From Comamonadaceae bacterium (GTDB lineage: Bacteria > Pseudomonadota > Gammaproteobacteria > Burkholderiales > Burkholderiaceae_C): DNA of 34,927 bases. The DNA lies in assembly GCA_003599455.1 (NCBI GenBank), contig QZKF01000071.1, positions 1-34,927 of the forward strand. Reading direction: 5' to 3'. Made by a program: the position numbers and the translations under genes. Below, piece after piece: positions 15,772 through 28,811 of this stretch (its first letter is position 1; every line of letters begins with the position of its first letter). Below the pieces are notes generated by a model. The model did not search any database and was not told the DNA's origin. It was given only the letters and a program-made list of their open reading frames with translations.

Positions 15772-17475
15772 TCAGGCCGTGGCGACTTCGCGCAGGCCCA
15801 GCTTCTTCACCATCGCCTCGCGCAGCAGGAACTTCTGGATCTTGCCGGTGATGGTCATCGGAAAGGCATCGACGAATTCGATGTAGGCCGGCACCTTGTA
15901 GTGCGCGATCTGGCCGCGCGCGAAGTCCTGCAGCGCCTGCGCCGTGGCCTGCTGGCCGGGCTTGAGCACCACGCAGGCGCACAGCACCTCGCCATACCGC
16001 GGGTCGGGCACGCCGACCACCTGCACGTCCTGCACCTGCGGGTGGCGGTAGTAGAACTCCTCGATCTCGCGCGGGTACACGTTCTCGCCACCCCGGATCA
16101 CCATGTCCTTCAGGCGGCCGACGATGTTGACGTAGCCCTCGGTGTCCATGGTGGCGAGGTCGCCGGTGTGCATCCAGCCCTCGGCGTCGATCGCCTCGGC
16201 CGTCTTCTCCGGGTCGCCCCAGTAGCTCTTCATCACCGAGTAGCCGCGCGTGCACAGCTCGCCCACCACGCCGCGGGCCACGGCCTGTCCTTCGGTGTCG
16301 ACGATCTGCACCTCCAGGTGCGGCTGCACCCGGCCCACGGTGGAGACGCGCCGGTCCACCGGGTCGTCCACCGCGCTTTGCGTGGACACGGGCGAGGTCT
16401 CGGTCATACCGTAGGCGATGGTCACCTCGCGCATGTTCATCTGCGACTGCACGCGCTTCATCACCTCGATCGGGCAGGGCGAGCCGGCCATGATGCCGGT
16501 GCGCAGACTGCTGAGGTCGGTGGCGGCGAACTGCGGGTGGTCGAGCACCGCGATGAACATGGTGGGCACGCCGTAGAGCGCGGTGCAGCGCTCGGTCTGC
16601 ACCGCCTGCAGCACGGCCGCCGGGTCGAAGGCTTCGGACGGGTACACCATGGCGCAGCCGTGCGTGACGCAGGCCAGGTTGCCCATCACCATGCCGAAGC
16701 AGTGGTACAGCGGCACGGGGATGCACAGGCGGTCGTCGGGCGTGAGCCGGATCGCCTCGCCGACGAAGAAGCCGTTGTTCAGGATGTTGCGGTGGGTCAG
16801 CGTGGCGCCCTTGGGAAAGCCGGTGGTGCCCGAGGTGAACTGGATGTTGATCGGGTCGGTGGGCGAGAGCGTGGGGCCGATGGCGGCGAGCTGCGCGTGC
16901 TGCGCGGCGCCGGCCAGCGCGGGCAGGTCGTCGAAGGCGAGCATGCCCGCGGTGTGCTCCGCCCCCAGGCGGATGGCCCAGCGCAGGTGGGGCAGGGCGG
17001 CGGCCTGCAACTGGCCGGGCGCGCTGGTGTCGATCTCGGGCGCGAGGCCGCGCAGGATGTCGATGTAGTTGCTGGTCTTGAGCGCCGGTGCGAGCACGAG
17101 GGCGCTGCAGGCCACCTTGTTCAGCGCATAGCCCAGCTCGCTGCCGCGGTAGGCCGGGTTGATGTTGACCAGGATCAGGCCGGCGCGAGCGGTGGCGAAC
17201 TGCATCAGCGTCCACTCGGCGCAGTTGGGCGCCCAGATGCCCACGCGGTCACCGGGCTGCAGGCCCAGCGCCAGCAGGCCCGCGGCCACGCCGTCGGCGC
17301 GGTGCAGCAGGTCGGTCCAGCTCCAGCGAACGCCCTGGTGGGGAATCACCAGGGCCTCGCGCTCGCCCCAGCGCGCGGCGGCCTGCGCCAGGGCCGTGCC
17401 GATGGTGATGTCGAGCAGGGCAGGGCTGTTCGAGCCCCGGGCATGCGACGCGGCCGGGGACGGATGTTCGTTCAT
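15772..17475 (-). CDS. Acyl-CoA synthetase, AMP-forming
   Basis: This is a 567-residue ANL-superfamily enzyme that activates a carboxylic acid to its acyl-CoA through an acyl-AMP. The phosphate loop is [11 protein letters not shown] (residues 213-223). [10 protein letters not shown] is the A5 motif, [12 protein letters not shown] the A7 motif and [20 protein letters not shown] the hinge with A8. [11 protein letters not shown] near the end carries the catalytic lysine. The layout fits medium- or long-chain fatty-acyl-CoA synthetases (ACSF2/FadD-like). The start at 17475 is preceded by AGAGAGGTG, a good ribosome binding site; the longer open frame reaching 17838 crosses the divergent gene and is not used. 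The substrate chain length is not readable. Confidence 0.94.
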   Translation of the reverse strand: MNEHPSPAASHARGSNSPALLDITIGTALAQAAARWGEREALVIPHQGVRWSWTDLLHRADGVAAGLLALGLQPGDRVGIWAPNCAEWTLMQFATARAGLILVNINPAYRGSELGYALNKVACSALVLAPALKTSNYIDILRGLAPEIDTSAPGQLQAAALPHLRWAIRLGAEHTAGMLAFDDLPALAGAAQHAQLAAIGPTLSPTDPINIQFTSGTTGFPKGATLTHRNILNNGFFVGEAIRLTPDDRLCIPVPLYHCFGMVMGNLACVTHGCAMVYPSEAFDPAAVLQAVQTERCTALYGVPTMFIAVLDHPQFAATDLSSLRTGIMAGSPCPIEVMKRVQSQMNMREVTIAYGMTETSPVSTQSAVDDPVDRRVSTVGRVQPHLEVQIVDTEGQAVARGVVGELCTRGYSVMKSYWGDPEKTAEAIDAEGWMHTGDLATMDTEGYVNIVGRLKDMVIRGGENVYPREIEEFYYRHPQVQDVQVVGVPDPRYGEVLCACVVLKPGQQATAQALQDFARGQIAHYKVPAYIEFVDAFPMTITGKIQKFLLREAMVKKLGLREVATA

Positions 17476-17651
17476 GTCACACCTCTCTGTGGGGTCGGGT
17501 TCCGAGGCGATCATCATGATCGCCGCCAGACATGCCCACACGCCCGGGATTTCCCTGAGTGCCGCGTGTTCCATTCCAGTGCAACCCCGGGGTGCGAGGG
17601 GCAGTACCATGCGCGCAGCCCAGAACCACCCCTGAATCGAGACCCTGCGCC

Positions 17652-18470
17652 ATGAACAACCCCCTGCAGATCGACGGCGTGGACGTGTTCGTGGAAGGCG
17701 AGGGCGCGCACACCGTGGTGATGCTGCACGGCTGGCCCGACACCACGGTCCTGTGGGACGACACGGTGGCGGCGCTGCGCGACGGTTACCGCTGCGTGCG
17801 CTTCTGCCTGCCGGGCTTCGACCTGGCCCGGCCGCCACGCGCGCTGTCGGTGGACGCCATGAGCGGCCTCATGCGCAAGATCGTCGACGCCGTGAGCCCG
17901 CACGAACCGGTCACCCTGGTGCTGCACGACTGGGGATGCCTGTTCGGCTACGAGTTCGCCGCGCGGCATGCGGACCGCGTGGCGCGTGTGGTGGGGGTCG
18001 ACATCGGCGACACCAGCTCGGGCGCCTACCTCAAGGGCCTCGGCGGCAAGGAGAAGCTCATGATCGCGTACTACCAGCTCTGTCTCGCGCTGGCCTGGAA
18101 GCTCGGCCCGGTGCTGCCCGGCCTGGCCAACCGCATGTCGCGTTACATGGCCCGCATGATCGGCTGTCGCAACCCGCCCGAGCGCATCGGCTGGCAGATG
18201 AACTACCCCTACGCCATGCAGTGGTTCGGAGCCCTCGGCGGCCTGCGCGGCGTGGCGCGGGTGGACCGGCTGCTCGGTGTGGGCATGCCGGCGCTCTACA
18301 TCTACGGCCGGCGCAAGCCCTTCATGTTCCATTCGGCGCGCTGGATCGACCAGCTGACCCGGGCGCCGGGCTGCGAGGTGCTGGCGCTGGAGACCGGCCA
18401 CTGGGTGATGCGCCAGAAGCCGCTCGAATTCAACACCTGTGTGCGCGCCTGGCTGGACCAGTCCACATGA
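17652..18470 (+). CDS. Alpha/beta hydrolase, epoxide hydrolase/dehalogenase-like
   Basis: This 272-residue hydrolase has an oxyanion motif LHGWPD near residue 25 and a nucleophile elbow [12 protein letters not shown]. The nucleophile is thus Asp93 rather than serine, as in epoxide hydrolases and haloalkane dehalogenases. The catalytic histidine is probably His250 in ETGHWVM. No signal peptide is seen, so it is cytoplasmic. It is divergent from the acyl-CoA synthetase (176 bases between starts) and overlaps the DUF3820 gene by ATGA. The substrate is unknown. Confidence 0.88.
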   Translation: MNNPLQIDGVDVFVEGEGAHTVVMLHGWPDTTVLWDDTVAALRDGYRCVRFCLPGFDLARPPRALSVDAMSGLMRKIVDAVSPHEPVTLVLHDWGCLFGYEFAARHADRVARVVGVDIGDTSSGAYLKGLGGKEKLMIAYYQLCLALAWKLGPVLPGLANRMSRYMARMIGCRNPPERIGWQMNYPYAMQWFGALGGLRGVARVDRLLGVGMPALYIYGRRKPFMFHSARWIDQLTRAPGCEVLALETGHWVMRQKPLEFNTCVRAWLDQST

Positions 18471-18679
18471 AACCCGAAGACCTGGAGCGCCTGCTCACGG
18501 TGGAGATGCCCTATGGCAAGCACAAGGGCCGGCTCATTGCCGACCTGCCGGGCAACTACCTCAACTGGTTTGCCCGCGAAGGCTTTCCGCCGGGCGAGAT
18601 CGGCCGCCTGCTCGCGCTGATGCACGAGATCGACCACAACGGCCTGGGCGATCTGCTCACGCCGCTGCGGCGGCGCTGA
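18467..18679 (+). CDS. DUF3820 family protein
   Basis: This 70-residue cytoplasmic protein has the family signature MPYGKHKGRLIADLP followed by YLNWFAREGFP. DUF3820 proteins (putative quorum-sensing-regulated virulence factor in some databases) have no proven biochemical role; the motif resembles a small nucleic-acid-associated domain found beside exonucleases. Its start lies in the stop of the hydrolase gene (ATGA), so translation is coupled. A DEDDy exonuclease gene converges on it 17 bases away. Confidence 0.88.
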   Translation: MKPEDLERLLTVEMPYGKHKGRLIADLPGNYLNWFAREGFPPGEIGRLLALMHEIDHNGLGDLLTPLRRR

Positions 18680-18696
18680 CCGGCCGGTCTGGCGTT

Positions 18697-19299
18697 TCAG
18701 TCCAGCCCGAGCGCGTGGTAGACCCGCGCCGCGGCCCAGGCGTCGTTGGCCGCGTAGATCAGCTGGGCCTCGCTCAGCCGCGGGAGGGCCCAGTTCGAGG
18801 TGGCGGCCTTCTTGGACTTGATGAAGCGCCGGTTGAACAGCACCGCCACCGCGCCTTTCACGCCCATGTCCTTGCGGTAGCCACGCGCGCGGAAGACGGC
18901 GTTGAGTTCCATCACGGCGGCGGGTTCGACCTCGAGCTTGGACACGATGCGCCGGGTGTCGTCGCCCAGGCCGAAGCCGGCCTTGATGTGGCCGCCGTGC
19001 GCGAGCAGGGCCGCCACTTGGGCGCGGCAGTCCGGCTCGTGCAGCTGGAACACCCAGGCGCGTTCCACCGTGGCGAGCTGCACGATGTGCGGGCCGTCGG
19101 AGACCTGCTCCTTGACGAAAGTGGGCTTGGACTCGGTGTCGAAGCCCCAGACGGTGTGCTCGATCAGCGCCGCGCAGGCCTCGCGCGCCTGGGCGGCGGT
19201 GCTCACGAGCGAGATGCGGTCCAGGCCCAGACGCTCGAACGGTTCGAGCAGGGCGATCTCTTCCTTGCTGGGGGTGGGGTGCTGTTCGCGGGCGGTCAT
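18697..19299 (-). CDS. 3'-5' exonuclease, DEDDy (RNase D-like)
   Basis: The 200-residue protein has a single DEDDy exonuclease domain. Exo I is GFDTES (Asp54, Glu56), Exo II is KAGFGLGDD (Asp113 or Asp114) and Exo III is YAANDAWAA (Tyr182, Asp186), the Y-x3-D form. It lacks the HRDC domains of true RNase D, so it is a short stand-alone exonuclease of unknown nucleic-acid target. It is divergent from the DUF6172 gene, with 76 bases between the starts. Confidence 0.9.
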   Translation of the reverse strand: MTAREQHPTPSKEEIALLEPFERLGLDRISLVSTAAQAREACAALIEHTVWGFDTESKPTFVKEQVSDGPHIVQLATVERAWVFQLHEPDCRAQVAALLAHGGHIKAGFGLGDDTRRIVSKLEVEPAAVMELNAVFRARGYRKDMGVKGAVAVLFNRRFIKSKKAATSNWALPRLSEAQLIYAANDAWAAARVYHALGLD

Positions 19300-19694
19300 G
19301 GCGGCTCAGGATACCCCGGCGCGCATAATCGCGCCCTTCGTTCCCTGACACCGCGCCCACGCGCGCCCGACCGCCATGAGAAAAATCTTCCCCCTGACCC
19401 AAGAAGGCCGTCACCGCGACCGCGTGCTCGAAGCCGTGAAACACGAGATCCGCAAGTACCTCAAGCGCGAACGCCGCCGCGACCTGCCCGAAGGCGCCGA
19501 TTTCCTGGACTTCGACTGCCGCTGCGGCGCGACCAAAGAGACCGCCGAGGTGGTGCACCTGTCGGCCCTGATGGGCCAACTCGATGCGATTGCGAAGGAG
19601 GGCGGTGCGCAGGCCTATGTGGAGGTGCTGGCCAAACCCGGCGTGCGCAGACCGAGGACCGGATCTGACCGCGACCATCCGGCACAATCGTCCG

Positions 19695-21815
<2,121 letters not shown>

Positions 21816-21853
21816 GCCCGTACGGGTCGCAGGGGCTTGTTGAACTAAGTTGA

Positions 21854-21888
21854 TTTGTCCTGGACAAACTGGGTGCGGCGGGTACAAT
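21854..21888 (+). promoter_or_regulatory. Candidate isc operon promoter with perfect palindrome
   Basis: TGGACA (21861-21866) and TACAAT (21883-21888) are 16 bases apart and resemble a sigma-70 promoter for iscR. The -35 is embedded in TTTGTCC-T-GGACAAA (21854-21868), a perfect 15-base palindrome that could be a regulator site. Transcription would start near 21895, leaving a leader of about 160 bases that carries the IscR site. Confidence 0.5.
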
Positions 21889-21916
21889 GCCGAGCGAATC
21901 ACTAGGCTTTTCAGCT

Positions 21917-21941
21917 ATACTCGACGAAAACAGTCGGGAAA
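21917..21941 (+). promoter_or_regulatory. Type 1 IscR binding site
   Basis: The 25 bases from 21917 match the E. coli type 1 IscR consensus at 22 of 25 positions by my count. This includes ATAC, the YYGAC half, the A/T centre and the CAGTCGG half. In E. coli, holo-IscR ([2Fe-2S]) represses its own operon from such sites. A -10-like TATACT (21916-21921) overlaps the left end, so repression could also act on a second start. Confidence 0.75.
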
Positions 21942-22055
21942 GCCTTCGATAGACAGATCCTCAACGGATCGGGGCGGGTGGAGAAGGGGTTCCAAGGGGT
22001 TGTCACCCATTGGGCCGTACCACGACAGTCAAGCCAACACATCAAGGAGCTTGAA

Positions 22056-22592
22056 ATGCGCCTCACGACCAAAGGCCGCTTTGCGGTCACCGCCATGATC
22101 GATCTGGCCCTGCGCCAGAACAACGGTCCCGTCACGCTCGCTGCCATCAGCCAGCGCCAGCAGATTTCGCTCTCCTACCTGGAGCAGCTGTTCGGCAAAC
22201 TGCGCCGCCACGAACTGGTGGAATCCACCCGGGGTCCCGGTGGCGGATACACGCTGGGTCGCAAGGCCGCCGACATCACCGTGGCCGACATCATCGTCTC
22301 GGTGGACGAGCCGATCGATGCCACCCAGTGCGGCGGCAAGGAAAACTGCATGGGCGAAGGCCACCGCTGCATGACGCACGAACTCTGGGCCGCGCTCAAC
22401 GCCAAGATGGTCGATTTCCTCGACTCGGTGTCCCTGCAGTCGCTGGTGGACGAGCAGCTCGCCAAGGGCGTGGTGGTGGAAAACGCCCCCATGATCAAGC
22501 GCGCCATTTCCAGCGCGCCGGTGGTCAAGCCGATCCGGGTGAACGCGCCCAATTCGGTCTTTGCCCTCGGAGGCGCCGCCTTCTCGAAATGA
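22056..22592 (+). CDS. iscR: Fe-S cluster regulator IscR
   Basis: IscR (178 residues) is an Rrf2-family winged-helix repressor that senses Fe-S status. The DNA-binding domain is at the N-terminus (MRLTTKGRFAVTAMIDLALR, then SYLEQLFGKLRRHELVESTR). The cluster ligands are Cys92, Cys98 and Cys105 in QCGGKENC and HRC, with His108 in the place of the fourth ligand; one extra residue lies between the second and third cysteine compared with E. coli. AAGGAG lies 7 bases upstream of the start at 22056. It heads the isc operon and the upstream type 1 site shows autoregulation. Confidence 0.97.
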   Translation: MRLTTKGRFAVTAMIDLALRQNNGPVTLAAISQRQQISLSYLEQLFGKLRRHELVESTRGPGGGYTLGRKAADITVADIIVSVDEPIDATQCGGKENCMGEGHRCMTHELWAALNAKMVDFLDSVSLQSLVDEQLAKGVVVENAPMIKRAISSAPVVKPIRVNAPNSVFALGGAAFSK

Positions 22593-22722
22593 CGCCGATC
22601 TGCCCCGGGGGACACCCCGAGGCCGGTCGAGATGACCCGCATGCCTGGTTTCAGGCACCCGTCAGCCGTCCCCCGCACCATCCGACACATCTCCCACACA
22701 GCCAGCCCAGGTACCGCCAGCC

Positions 22723-23940
22723 ATGAGCACACCGCACTTCCCCATCTACATGGACTACAGCGCCACCAACCCCTGCGACCCGCGGGTGGTGGACGCCATG
22801 ATTCCCTGGTTGCGAGAACACTTCGGCAACCCGGCTTCACGCAGCCATGCCTGGGGTTGGGAGGCTGAAAAAGCGGTGGAAAACGCGCGCGAACAGGTCG
22901 CGGCGCTGATCGGTGCCGACCCGCGCGAGATCGTCTGGACCAGCGGCGCGACCGAGTCCAACAACCTCGCGCTCAAGGGCGCCGCGCATTTCTACAAGAC
23001 CAAGGGCAAGCACATCATCACGGTCAAGACCGAGCACAAGGCCGTGCTCGACACCTGCCGCGAACTCGAGCGCCAGGGCTTTGAAGTGACGTATCTCGAC
23101 GTGCAGACCGACGGCCTGCTCGACCTCGAGGCCTTCAAGGCCGCGATCCGCCCCGATACCATCATGGCCTCGGTCATGTTCGTGAACAACGAGATCGGCG
23201 TGATCCAGGACATCGTCGCCATCGGCGCGATCTGCCGCGAGAAGGGCGTGATCTTCCACGTGGACGCGGCACAGGCCACGGGCCGGGTCGACATCGACCT
23301 GCAGACCCTGCCGGTCGACCTGATGAGCCTGACCTCGCACAAGACCTACGGCCCCAAGGGCATCGGCGCGCTGTTTGTGCGCCGCAAGCCACGCATCCGC
23401 ATCGAGGCGCAGATGCATGGAGGCGGTCACGAGCGCGGCATGCGCTCCGGCACGCTGCCCACCCACCAGTGCGTGGGCATGGGCGAGGCCTACCGCATCG
23501 CCAAGGCCGAGATGCACGAGGAGAACCAGCGCATCAAGGCCCTGCATGACCGCATGGTCGCCGGGCTGAAGGACGTGGAAGAGGTGTTCATCAACGGCCA
23601 CGAGACGCAGCGTGTGCCGCACAACCTCAACATGAGCTTCAACTACGTCGAAGGCGAGTCGCTGATCATGGGCATCAAGGGCCTGGCGGTGTCGTCGGGC
23701 TCGGCCTGTACCTCGGCCAGCCTGGAGCCCAGCTATGTGCTGCGCGCCCTGGGCCGCAGTGACGAGCTGGCCCACAGCAGCCTGCGCATGACCATCGGCC
23801 GCTGGACCACCGAAGAAGAGATCGACTACGCGATCGCCACCATCAAGGAAAATGTGGCCAAGCTGCGCGAGTTGTCCCCCCTGTGGGAAATGTTCAAAGA
23901 CGGTATTGACCTGTCCACCATCCAGTGGTCAGCGCATTGA
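22723..23940 (+). CDS. iscS: Cysteine desulfurase IscS
   Basis: IscS (405 residues) is the pyridoxal-phosphate enzyme that takes sulfur from cysteine for Fe-S cluster assembly and tRNA thiolation. The PLP lysine is Lys207 in [12 protein letters not shown]. The mobile catalytic cysteine is Cys329 in [20 protein letters not shown], the long group I loop. [13 protein letters not shown] is the usual N-terminus. A 130-base gap with small hairpins and no gene separates it from iscR; no strong ribosome binding site is seen before the ATG. Confidence 0.98.
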   Translation: MSTPHFPIYMDYSATNPCDPRVVDAMIPWLREHFGNPASRSHAWGWEAEKAVENAREQVAALIGADPREIVWTSGATESNNLALKGAAHFYKTKGKHIITVKTEHKAVLDTCRELERQGFEVTYLDVQTDGLLDLEAFKAAIRPDTIMASVMFVNNEIGVIQDIVAIGAICREKGVIFHVDAAQATGRVDIDLQTLPVDLMSLTSHKTYGPKGIGALFVRRKPRIRIEAQMHGGGHERGMRSGTLPTHQCVGMGEAYRIAKAEMHEENQRIKALHDRMVAGLKDVEEVFINGHETQRVPHNLNMSFNYVEGESLIMGIKGLAVSSGSACTSASLEPSYVLRALGRSDELAHSSLRMTIGRWTTEEEIDYAIATIKENVAKLRELSPLWEMFKDGIDLSTIQWSAH

Positions 23941-23952
23941 AGGAGAAACACC

Positions 23953-24339
23953 ATGGCCTATTCAGAAAAAGTTGTTGACCACTACGAGAACCCCCGCAAC
24001 GTCGGATCCTTTGACAAGGGCGACGAATCGGTGGGCACCGGCATGGTGGGCGCACCCGCCTGCGGCGACGTGATGAAGCTGCAGATCAAGGTCAACCCCA
24101 CCACGGGCGTGATCGAAGACGCGCGCTTCAAGACCTACGGCTGCGGCTCGGCGATCGCCTCGTCGTCGCTGGTGACCGAGTGGGTCAAGGGCAAGACGCT
24201 CGACCAGGCGGCTGCGCTCAAGAACAGCCAGATCGCCGAAGAACTGGCGCTGCCGCCGGTGAAGATCCACTGCTCCATCCTGGCCGAAGACGCCATCAAG
24301 GCCGCCGTGGACGACTACCGCAAGAAACACCTCAACTGA
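23953..24339 (+). CDS. iscU: Fe-S cluster scaffold IscU
   Basis: IscU (128 residues) is the scaffold on which [2Fe-2S] clusters are built from IscS sulfur. The three ligand cysteines are in [24 protein letters not shown] and [11 protein letters not shown]. The HscA recognition motif LPPVK directly precedes the last one. AAGGAG lies 8 bases before the start. It is 12 bases after iscS. Confidence 0.98.
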   Translation: MAYSEKVVDHYENPRNVGSFDKGDESVGTGMVGAPACGDVMKLQIKVNPTTGVIEDARFKTYGCGSAIASSSLVTEWVKGKTLDQAAALKNSQIAEELALPPVKIHCSILAEDAIKAAVDDYRKKHLN

Positions 24340-24352
24340 GCCCCGGGTTCCC

Positions 24353-24676
24353 ATGGCCATCTCGATTTCCGAAGCCGCCGCACGGCACGTCAACCGCTAT
24401 ATCGCCAAGCGTGGCAAGGGTGTGGGCGTGCGCCTGGGCGTGAAGACCACGGGTTGCTCCGGCATGGCCTACAAGCTGGAATACGCCGACGAGATCGCGC
24501 CGGAAGACGTGGTGTTCGAGGACAACGGCGTGAAGGTGCTGGTCGACCCCAAGAGCCTGGCGTACATCGACGGCACGCAGCTCGACTTCGTGCGCGAAGG
24601 CCTCAACGAGGGCTTCCGTTTCAACAACCCGAACGAGCGCGACCGGTGCGGCTGCGGCGAGAGCTTCAGGATCTGA
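24353..24676 (+). CDS. iscA: A-type Fe-S carrier IscA
   Basis: IscA (107 residues) carries iron or Fe-S clusters to target proteins. The three conserved cysteines are Cys35 ([16 protein letters not shown]) and Cys99/Cys101 (DRCGCGESF), at the same positions as in E. coli IscA. It follows iscU by 13 bases, as in the standard isc order. Confidence 0.98.
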   Translation: MAISISEAAARHVNRYIAKRGKGVGVRLGVKTTGCSGMAYKLEYADEIAPEDVVFEDNGVKVLVDPKSLAYIDGTQLDFVREGLNEGFRFNNPNERDRCGCGESFRI

Positions 24677-24699
24677 TGCCCTGGCATTCACCCATCAAG

Positions 24700-24731
24700 C
24701 CGCCCGTGCTGTCCAGCGCCGGCGGTTTTTT
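24700..24731 (+). terminator. Intrinsic terminator-like hairpin between iscA and hscB
   Basis: Bases 24700-24710 pair with 24715-24725 (11 positions, one C-C mismatch and one G-U pair) around a GTCC loop, followed by TTTTTT (24726-24731). The hscB start codon is only 6 bases after the T run. This has the full look of a rho-independent terminator inside the isc operon. Confidence 0.75.
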
Positions 24732-24737
24732 CATGAC

Positions 24738-25262
24738 ATGAGCCTGAACCTGCAATCGAACGACTTCGAGATATTCGGCCTGAGCCCACGCTTCGCCGTG
24801 GACCGCGCCGCGCTCGATGCGCGCTGGAAGGACCTGCAGCGCGAAGCCCACCCCGACCGTTTCGCCACCGCCGACGCGCAGGCACAGCGCCAGGCCATGC
24901 AATGGTCGGTGCGCATCAACGAGGCCTACCAGCGCCTGAAGGACCCGCTCAAGCGCGCGGCCTACCTGTGCGAGCTCCATGGCGCGCCGATCCAGGCCGA
25001 GAACAACACCGCCATGCCCGCGGCTTTCCTGATGCAGCAGATGCAATGGCGCGAAGACCTCGACGAAGCCCGTGCCCTCGAAGACCTGGAGCGCATGGCC
25101 GACGAGGTGAGCGCCGCCCGGCGCACCATGTTGCAGGACCTGCAGACCACGGCCGACGACCTGCGCGACTGGCCCGCGCTGGCGAAGCAGGTCAGAGCCC
25201 TTATGTTCGTTGAGCGCTTTGCCAGCGACGTCGAGAACCGGATCGAACTGCTGGGACAATAG
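24738..25262 (+). CDS. hscB: Fe-S co-chaperone HscB
   Basis: HscB (174 residues) is the J-domain partner of HscA that brings IscU to the chaperone. The J domain has the HPD motif in REAHPDRFATADAQ and continues with INEAYQRLKDPLKRAAYLCE. The C-terminal domain (about residues 95-170) is the three-helix IscU-binding part. The ATG at 24738 has no normal ribosome binding site; the upstream sequence is the hairpin and T run at 24700-24731. Expression may depend on read-through and be kept low. Confidence 0.96.
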   Translation: MSLNLQSNDFEIFGLSPRFAVDRAALDARWKDLQREAHPDRFATADAQAQRQAMQWSVRINEAYQRLKDPLKRAAYLCELHGAPIQAENNTAMPAAFLMQQMQWREDLDEARALEDLERMADEVSAARRTMLQDLQTTADDLRDWPALAKQVRALMFVERFASDVENRIELLGQ

Positions 25263-25297
25263 CCCGTTCCCCCCGTTTTTGATTTGATCGTTGACCC

Positions 25298-27169
<1,872 letters not shown>

Positions 27170-27179
27170 AACACACCCC

Positions 27180-27518
27180 ATGCCCACGATCAAGATCCTG
27201 CCCCACCCCGAGTACTGCCCCCAGGGCGCCAGCATCACGGCGCCCGCGGGCACCTCGATTTGCGAAGCCCTGCTGGAGAACCACATCAACATCGAGCACG
27301 CCTGCGACATGAGCTGCGCCTGCACCACCTGCCACGTGATCGTGCGCGAAGGCTTCAAGAGCCTGAACGAGCTCGATGAGAACGAGGAAGACCTGCTTGA
27401 CCGCGCCTGGGGCCTGGAGCCGAATTCGCGCCTCTCATGCCAGGCCTTCCTGGCCCAGACCGACGTGACGGTGGAGATTCCCAAGTACTCGATCAACCAC
27501 GCCAAGGAAAACCACTGA
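27180..27518 (+). CDS. fdx: ISC-type [2Fe-2S] ferredoxin
   Basis: This 112-residue ferredoxin donates electrons for cluster assembly on IscU. The cluster cysteines are in EHACDMSCACTTCHVIV and RLSCQAF, with the adrenodoxin-type spacing. The segment SLNELDENEEDLLDRAWGLE is also standard for the isc ferredoxin. It ends the isc operon; its stop overlaps the dnaQ start by one base (TGATG). The iscX gene found in some operons is absent here. Confidence 0.97.
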   Translation: MPTIKILPHPEYCPQGASITAPAGTSICEALLENHINIEHACDMSCACTTCHVIVREGFKSLNELDENEEDLLDRAWGLEPNSRLSCQAFLAQTDVTVEIPKYSINHAKENH

Positions 27519-28225
27519 TGCGCCAGATCGTTCTCGACACCGAAACCACCGGCCTGTCCGCCGAGAACGGCGACCGCATCATCGAGATCGGTTGCGTGGA
27601 GCTGCTCAACCGCAAGCTCACCGGGAACAACCTGCACTTCTATGTGAACCCCGAGCGCGACAGCCACGAGGACGCGCTCAAGGTGCACGGCATCAGCAAC
27701 GAGTTCCTGCGCGACAAACCCAAGTTCGCCGCCATCGTCGACGAGTTGCTCGACTACCTGCGCGACGCCGAGCTGATCATCCACAACGCGCCGTTCGACA
27801 TCAGCTTCCTCAACAAGGAGCTGCAGCGCATCGGCCGCCCGCCGCTCAAGACCGTGGTCGGCCAGGTCACCGACAGCCTGGTGATGGCCAAGGAGATGTT
27901 CCCGGGCAAGCGCAACGGCCTGGACGCCCTGTGCGACCGCCTCGGCGTGGACAACTCGGGCCGCACGCTGCACGGCGCGCTGCTCGACGCCGAGCTGCTG
28001 GCCGATGTCTACATCAACATGACGCGCGGCCAGGATGCGCTGCTCATGGACCTGGGCGATGCGCCGGGCGAAAACGGCCTGACCGAAACGCTGGACCTGA
28101 GCCGCTTCGAGCTGCCGGTGCTGCGTGCCAACGACCAGGAAGCCCAGGCGCACGACGGCGTGCTGGCCGATCTGGACAAGGCCAGCAAGGGCAAAACCGT
28201 GTGGCGCACGCTGCAGTCGGCCTGA
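27518..28225 (+). CDS. dnaQ: DNA polymerase III epsilon subunit DnaQ
   Basis: DnaQ (235 residues) is the 3'-5' proofreading exonuclease of DNA polymerase III. Exo I is IVLDTETTGL (Asp7, Glu9). Exo II is IIHNAPFDISFLNKEL. Exo III epsilon is LHGALLDAELLADVY, with the histidine of DEDDh enzymes. The C-terminal tail (about 190-235) should bind the alpha subunit. The start at 27518 is one base into the fdx stop codon, so translation is coupled to the isc operon. Confidence 0.97.
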   Translation: MRQIVLDTETTGLSAENGDRIIEIGCVELLNRKLTGNNLHFYVNPERDSHEDALKVHGISNEFLRDKPKFAAIVDELLDYLRDAELIIHNAPFDISFLNKELQRIGRPPLKTVVGQVTDSLVMAKEMFPGKRNGLDALCDRLGVDNSGRTLHGALLDAELLADVYINMTRGQDALLMDLGDAPGENGLTETLDLSRFELPVLRANDQEAQAHDGVLADLDKASKGKTVWRTLQSA

Positions 28226-28249
28226 AGGCCTGAAAAACACGGCTATAAT
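28222..28249 (+). promoter_or_regulatory. Promoter of tRNA-Val
   Basis: A perfect TATAAT is at 28244-28249. A weak -35 (CTGAAG, 28222-28227) lies 16 bases upstream and overlaps the dnaQ stop codon. Transcription would start near 28256, about 26 bases before the tRNA. Confidence 0.7.
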
Positions 28250-28281
28250 CTGAGGCTTCCGAGAGATCGGTCAGATCAATC

Positions 28282-28356
28282 GGGCGGTTAGCTCAGTGGT
28301 AGAGCACTGCCTTCACACGGCAGGGGTCGCAGGTTCGAACCCTGCACCGCCCACCA
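28282..28356 (+). tRNA. tRNA-Val (anticodon CAC)
   Basis: The 75-base gene has a 7-bp acceptor stem (GGGCGGT with ACCGCCC), discriminator A and an encoded CCA end. The D arm begins TAGCTCAGTGGTAGAGCA. The anticodon stem is CTGCC/GGCAG around the loop TTCACAC, giving anticodon CAC for valine. The T arm is GCAGGTTCGAACCCTGC. A hairpin terminator follows. It lies at the change from ordinary chromosome to metal-resistance genes, a common integration point for islands. Confidence 0.97.
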
Positions 28357-28380
28357 AAATTGTTATATGTGACAACGCTT

Positions 28381-28402
28381 TACGCCACCTTCGGGTGGCG
28401 TA
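28381..28402 (+). terminator. Terminator after tRNA-Val
   Basis: TACGCCACC-TTCG-GGTGGCGTA is a perfect 9-bp stem with a stable UUCG loop, followed by GTCGTTTC. It starts 25 bases after the tRNA CCA end. Confidence 0.75.
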
Positions 28403-28544
28403 GTCGTTTCTGATGGGCCAAAAGTGGGCCATTGGTCCTGTAGCGATCCATGTATTCATCGCACAACAGTGTCGAGAAACGCTTCGACTCATAAACGTAC
28501 TGCGTGTGCGAAGTTCCATCAGTCCGGTTGATTGGTACGCCAAA
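28403..28544. other. Unassigned spacer behind the tRNA
   Basis: This short stretch holds no recognisable gene. The minus strand stays open from the TAG of the ATPase remnant to a TAA near 28398, but the translation resembles nothing I know. It may be attachment-site or island-edge debris. Confidence 0.4.
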
Positions 28545-28811
28545 CTATCTTTGCGACCGCCAACCCCTCAGCAGCAGTGCATTGCTCACCACGCTCAAGC
28601 TGCTCAACGCCATGGCCGCCCCGGCGACCACCGGATTGAGCAGGACTGCAGCGGCCAGCGGAATGCCTATGACGTTGTAGGCAAAGGCCCAGAACAAGTT
28701 CTGGCGGATCTTGCGGTAAATGCGGCGCGAGGTATCGATCGCGTCGGCCACTAGGGCCGGGTCGCCACGCATGAGGGTGATACCAGCGGCGTGCATGGTC
28801 ACGGTGGTCAA
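28545..28811 (-). pseudogene. C-terminal remnant of a P1B-type (copper) ATPase
   Basis: About 88 codons match the very end of CopA-type heavy-metal ATPases: [20 protein letters not shown], then [20 protein letters not shown] and [20 protein letters not shown]. These are the end of the P domain and the last two membrane helices. The remaining parts (metal-binding domain, DKTGT phosphorylation site, CPC) are absent, so it cannot pump metal. The normal C-terminus and stop codon are present; the truncated side is near 28800-28812, where another ATPase fragment starts in the opposite direction. Confidence 0.88.

Noticed and set aside
22593..22722. Possible regulatory RNA or riboswitch between iscR and iscS
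   Set aside because: Only short hairpins are seen; no known structure is recognisable, so only the gap is mentioned.
28313..28543. Minus-strand frame through the tRNA with GGAGFEPATPAV
   Set aside because: The end is the antisense translation of tRNA-Val, a common annotation artefact. The rest resembles nothing known.
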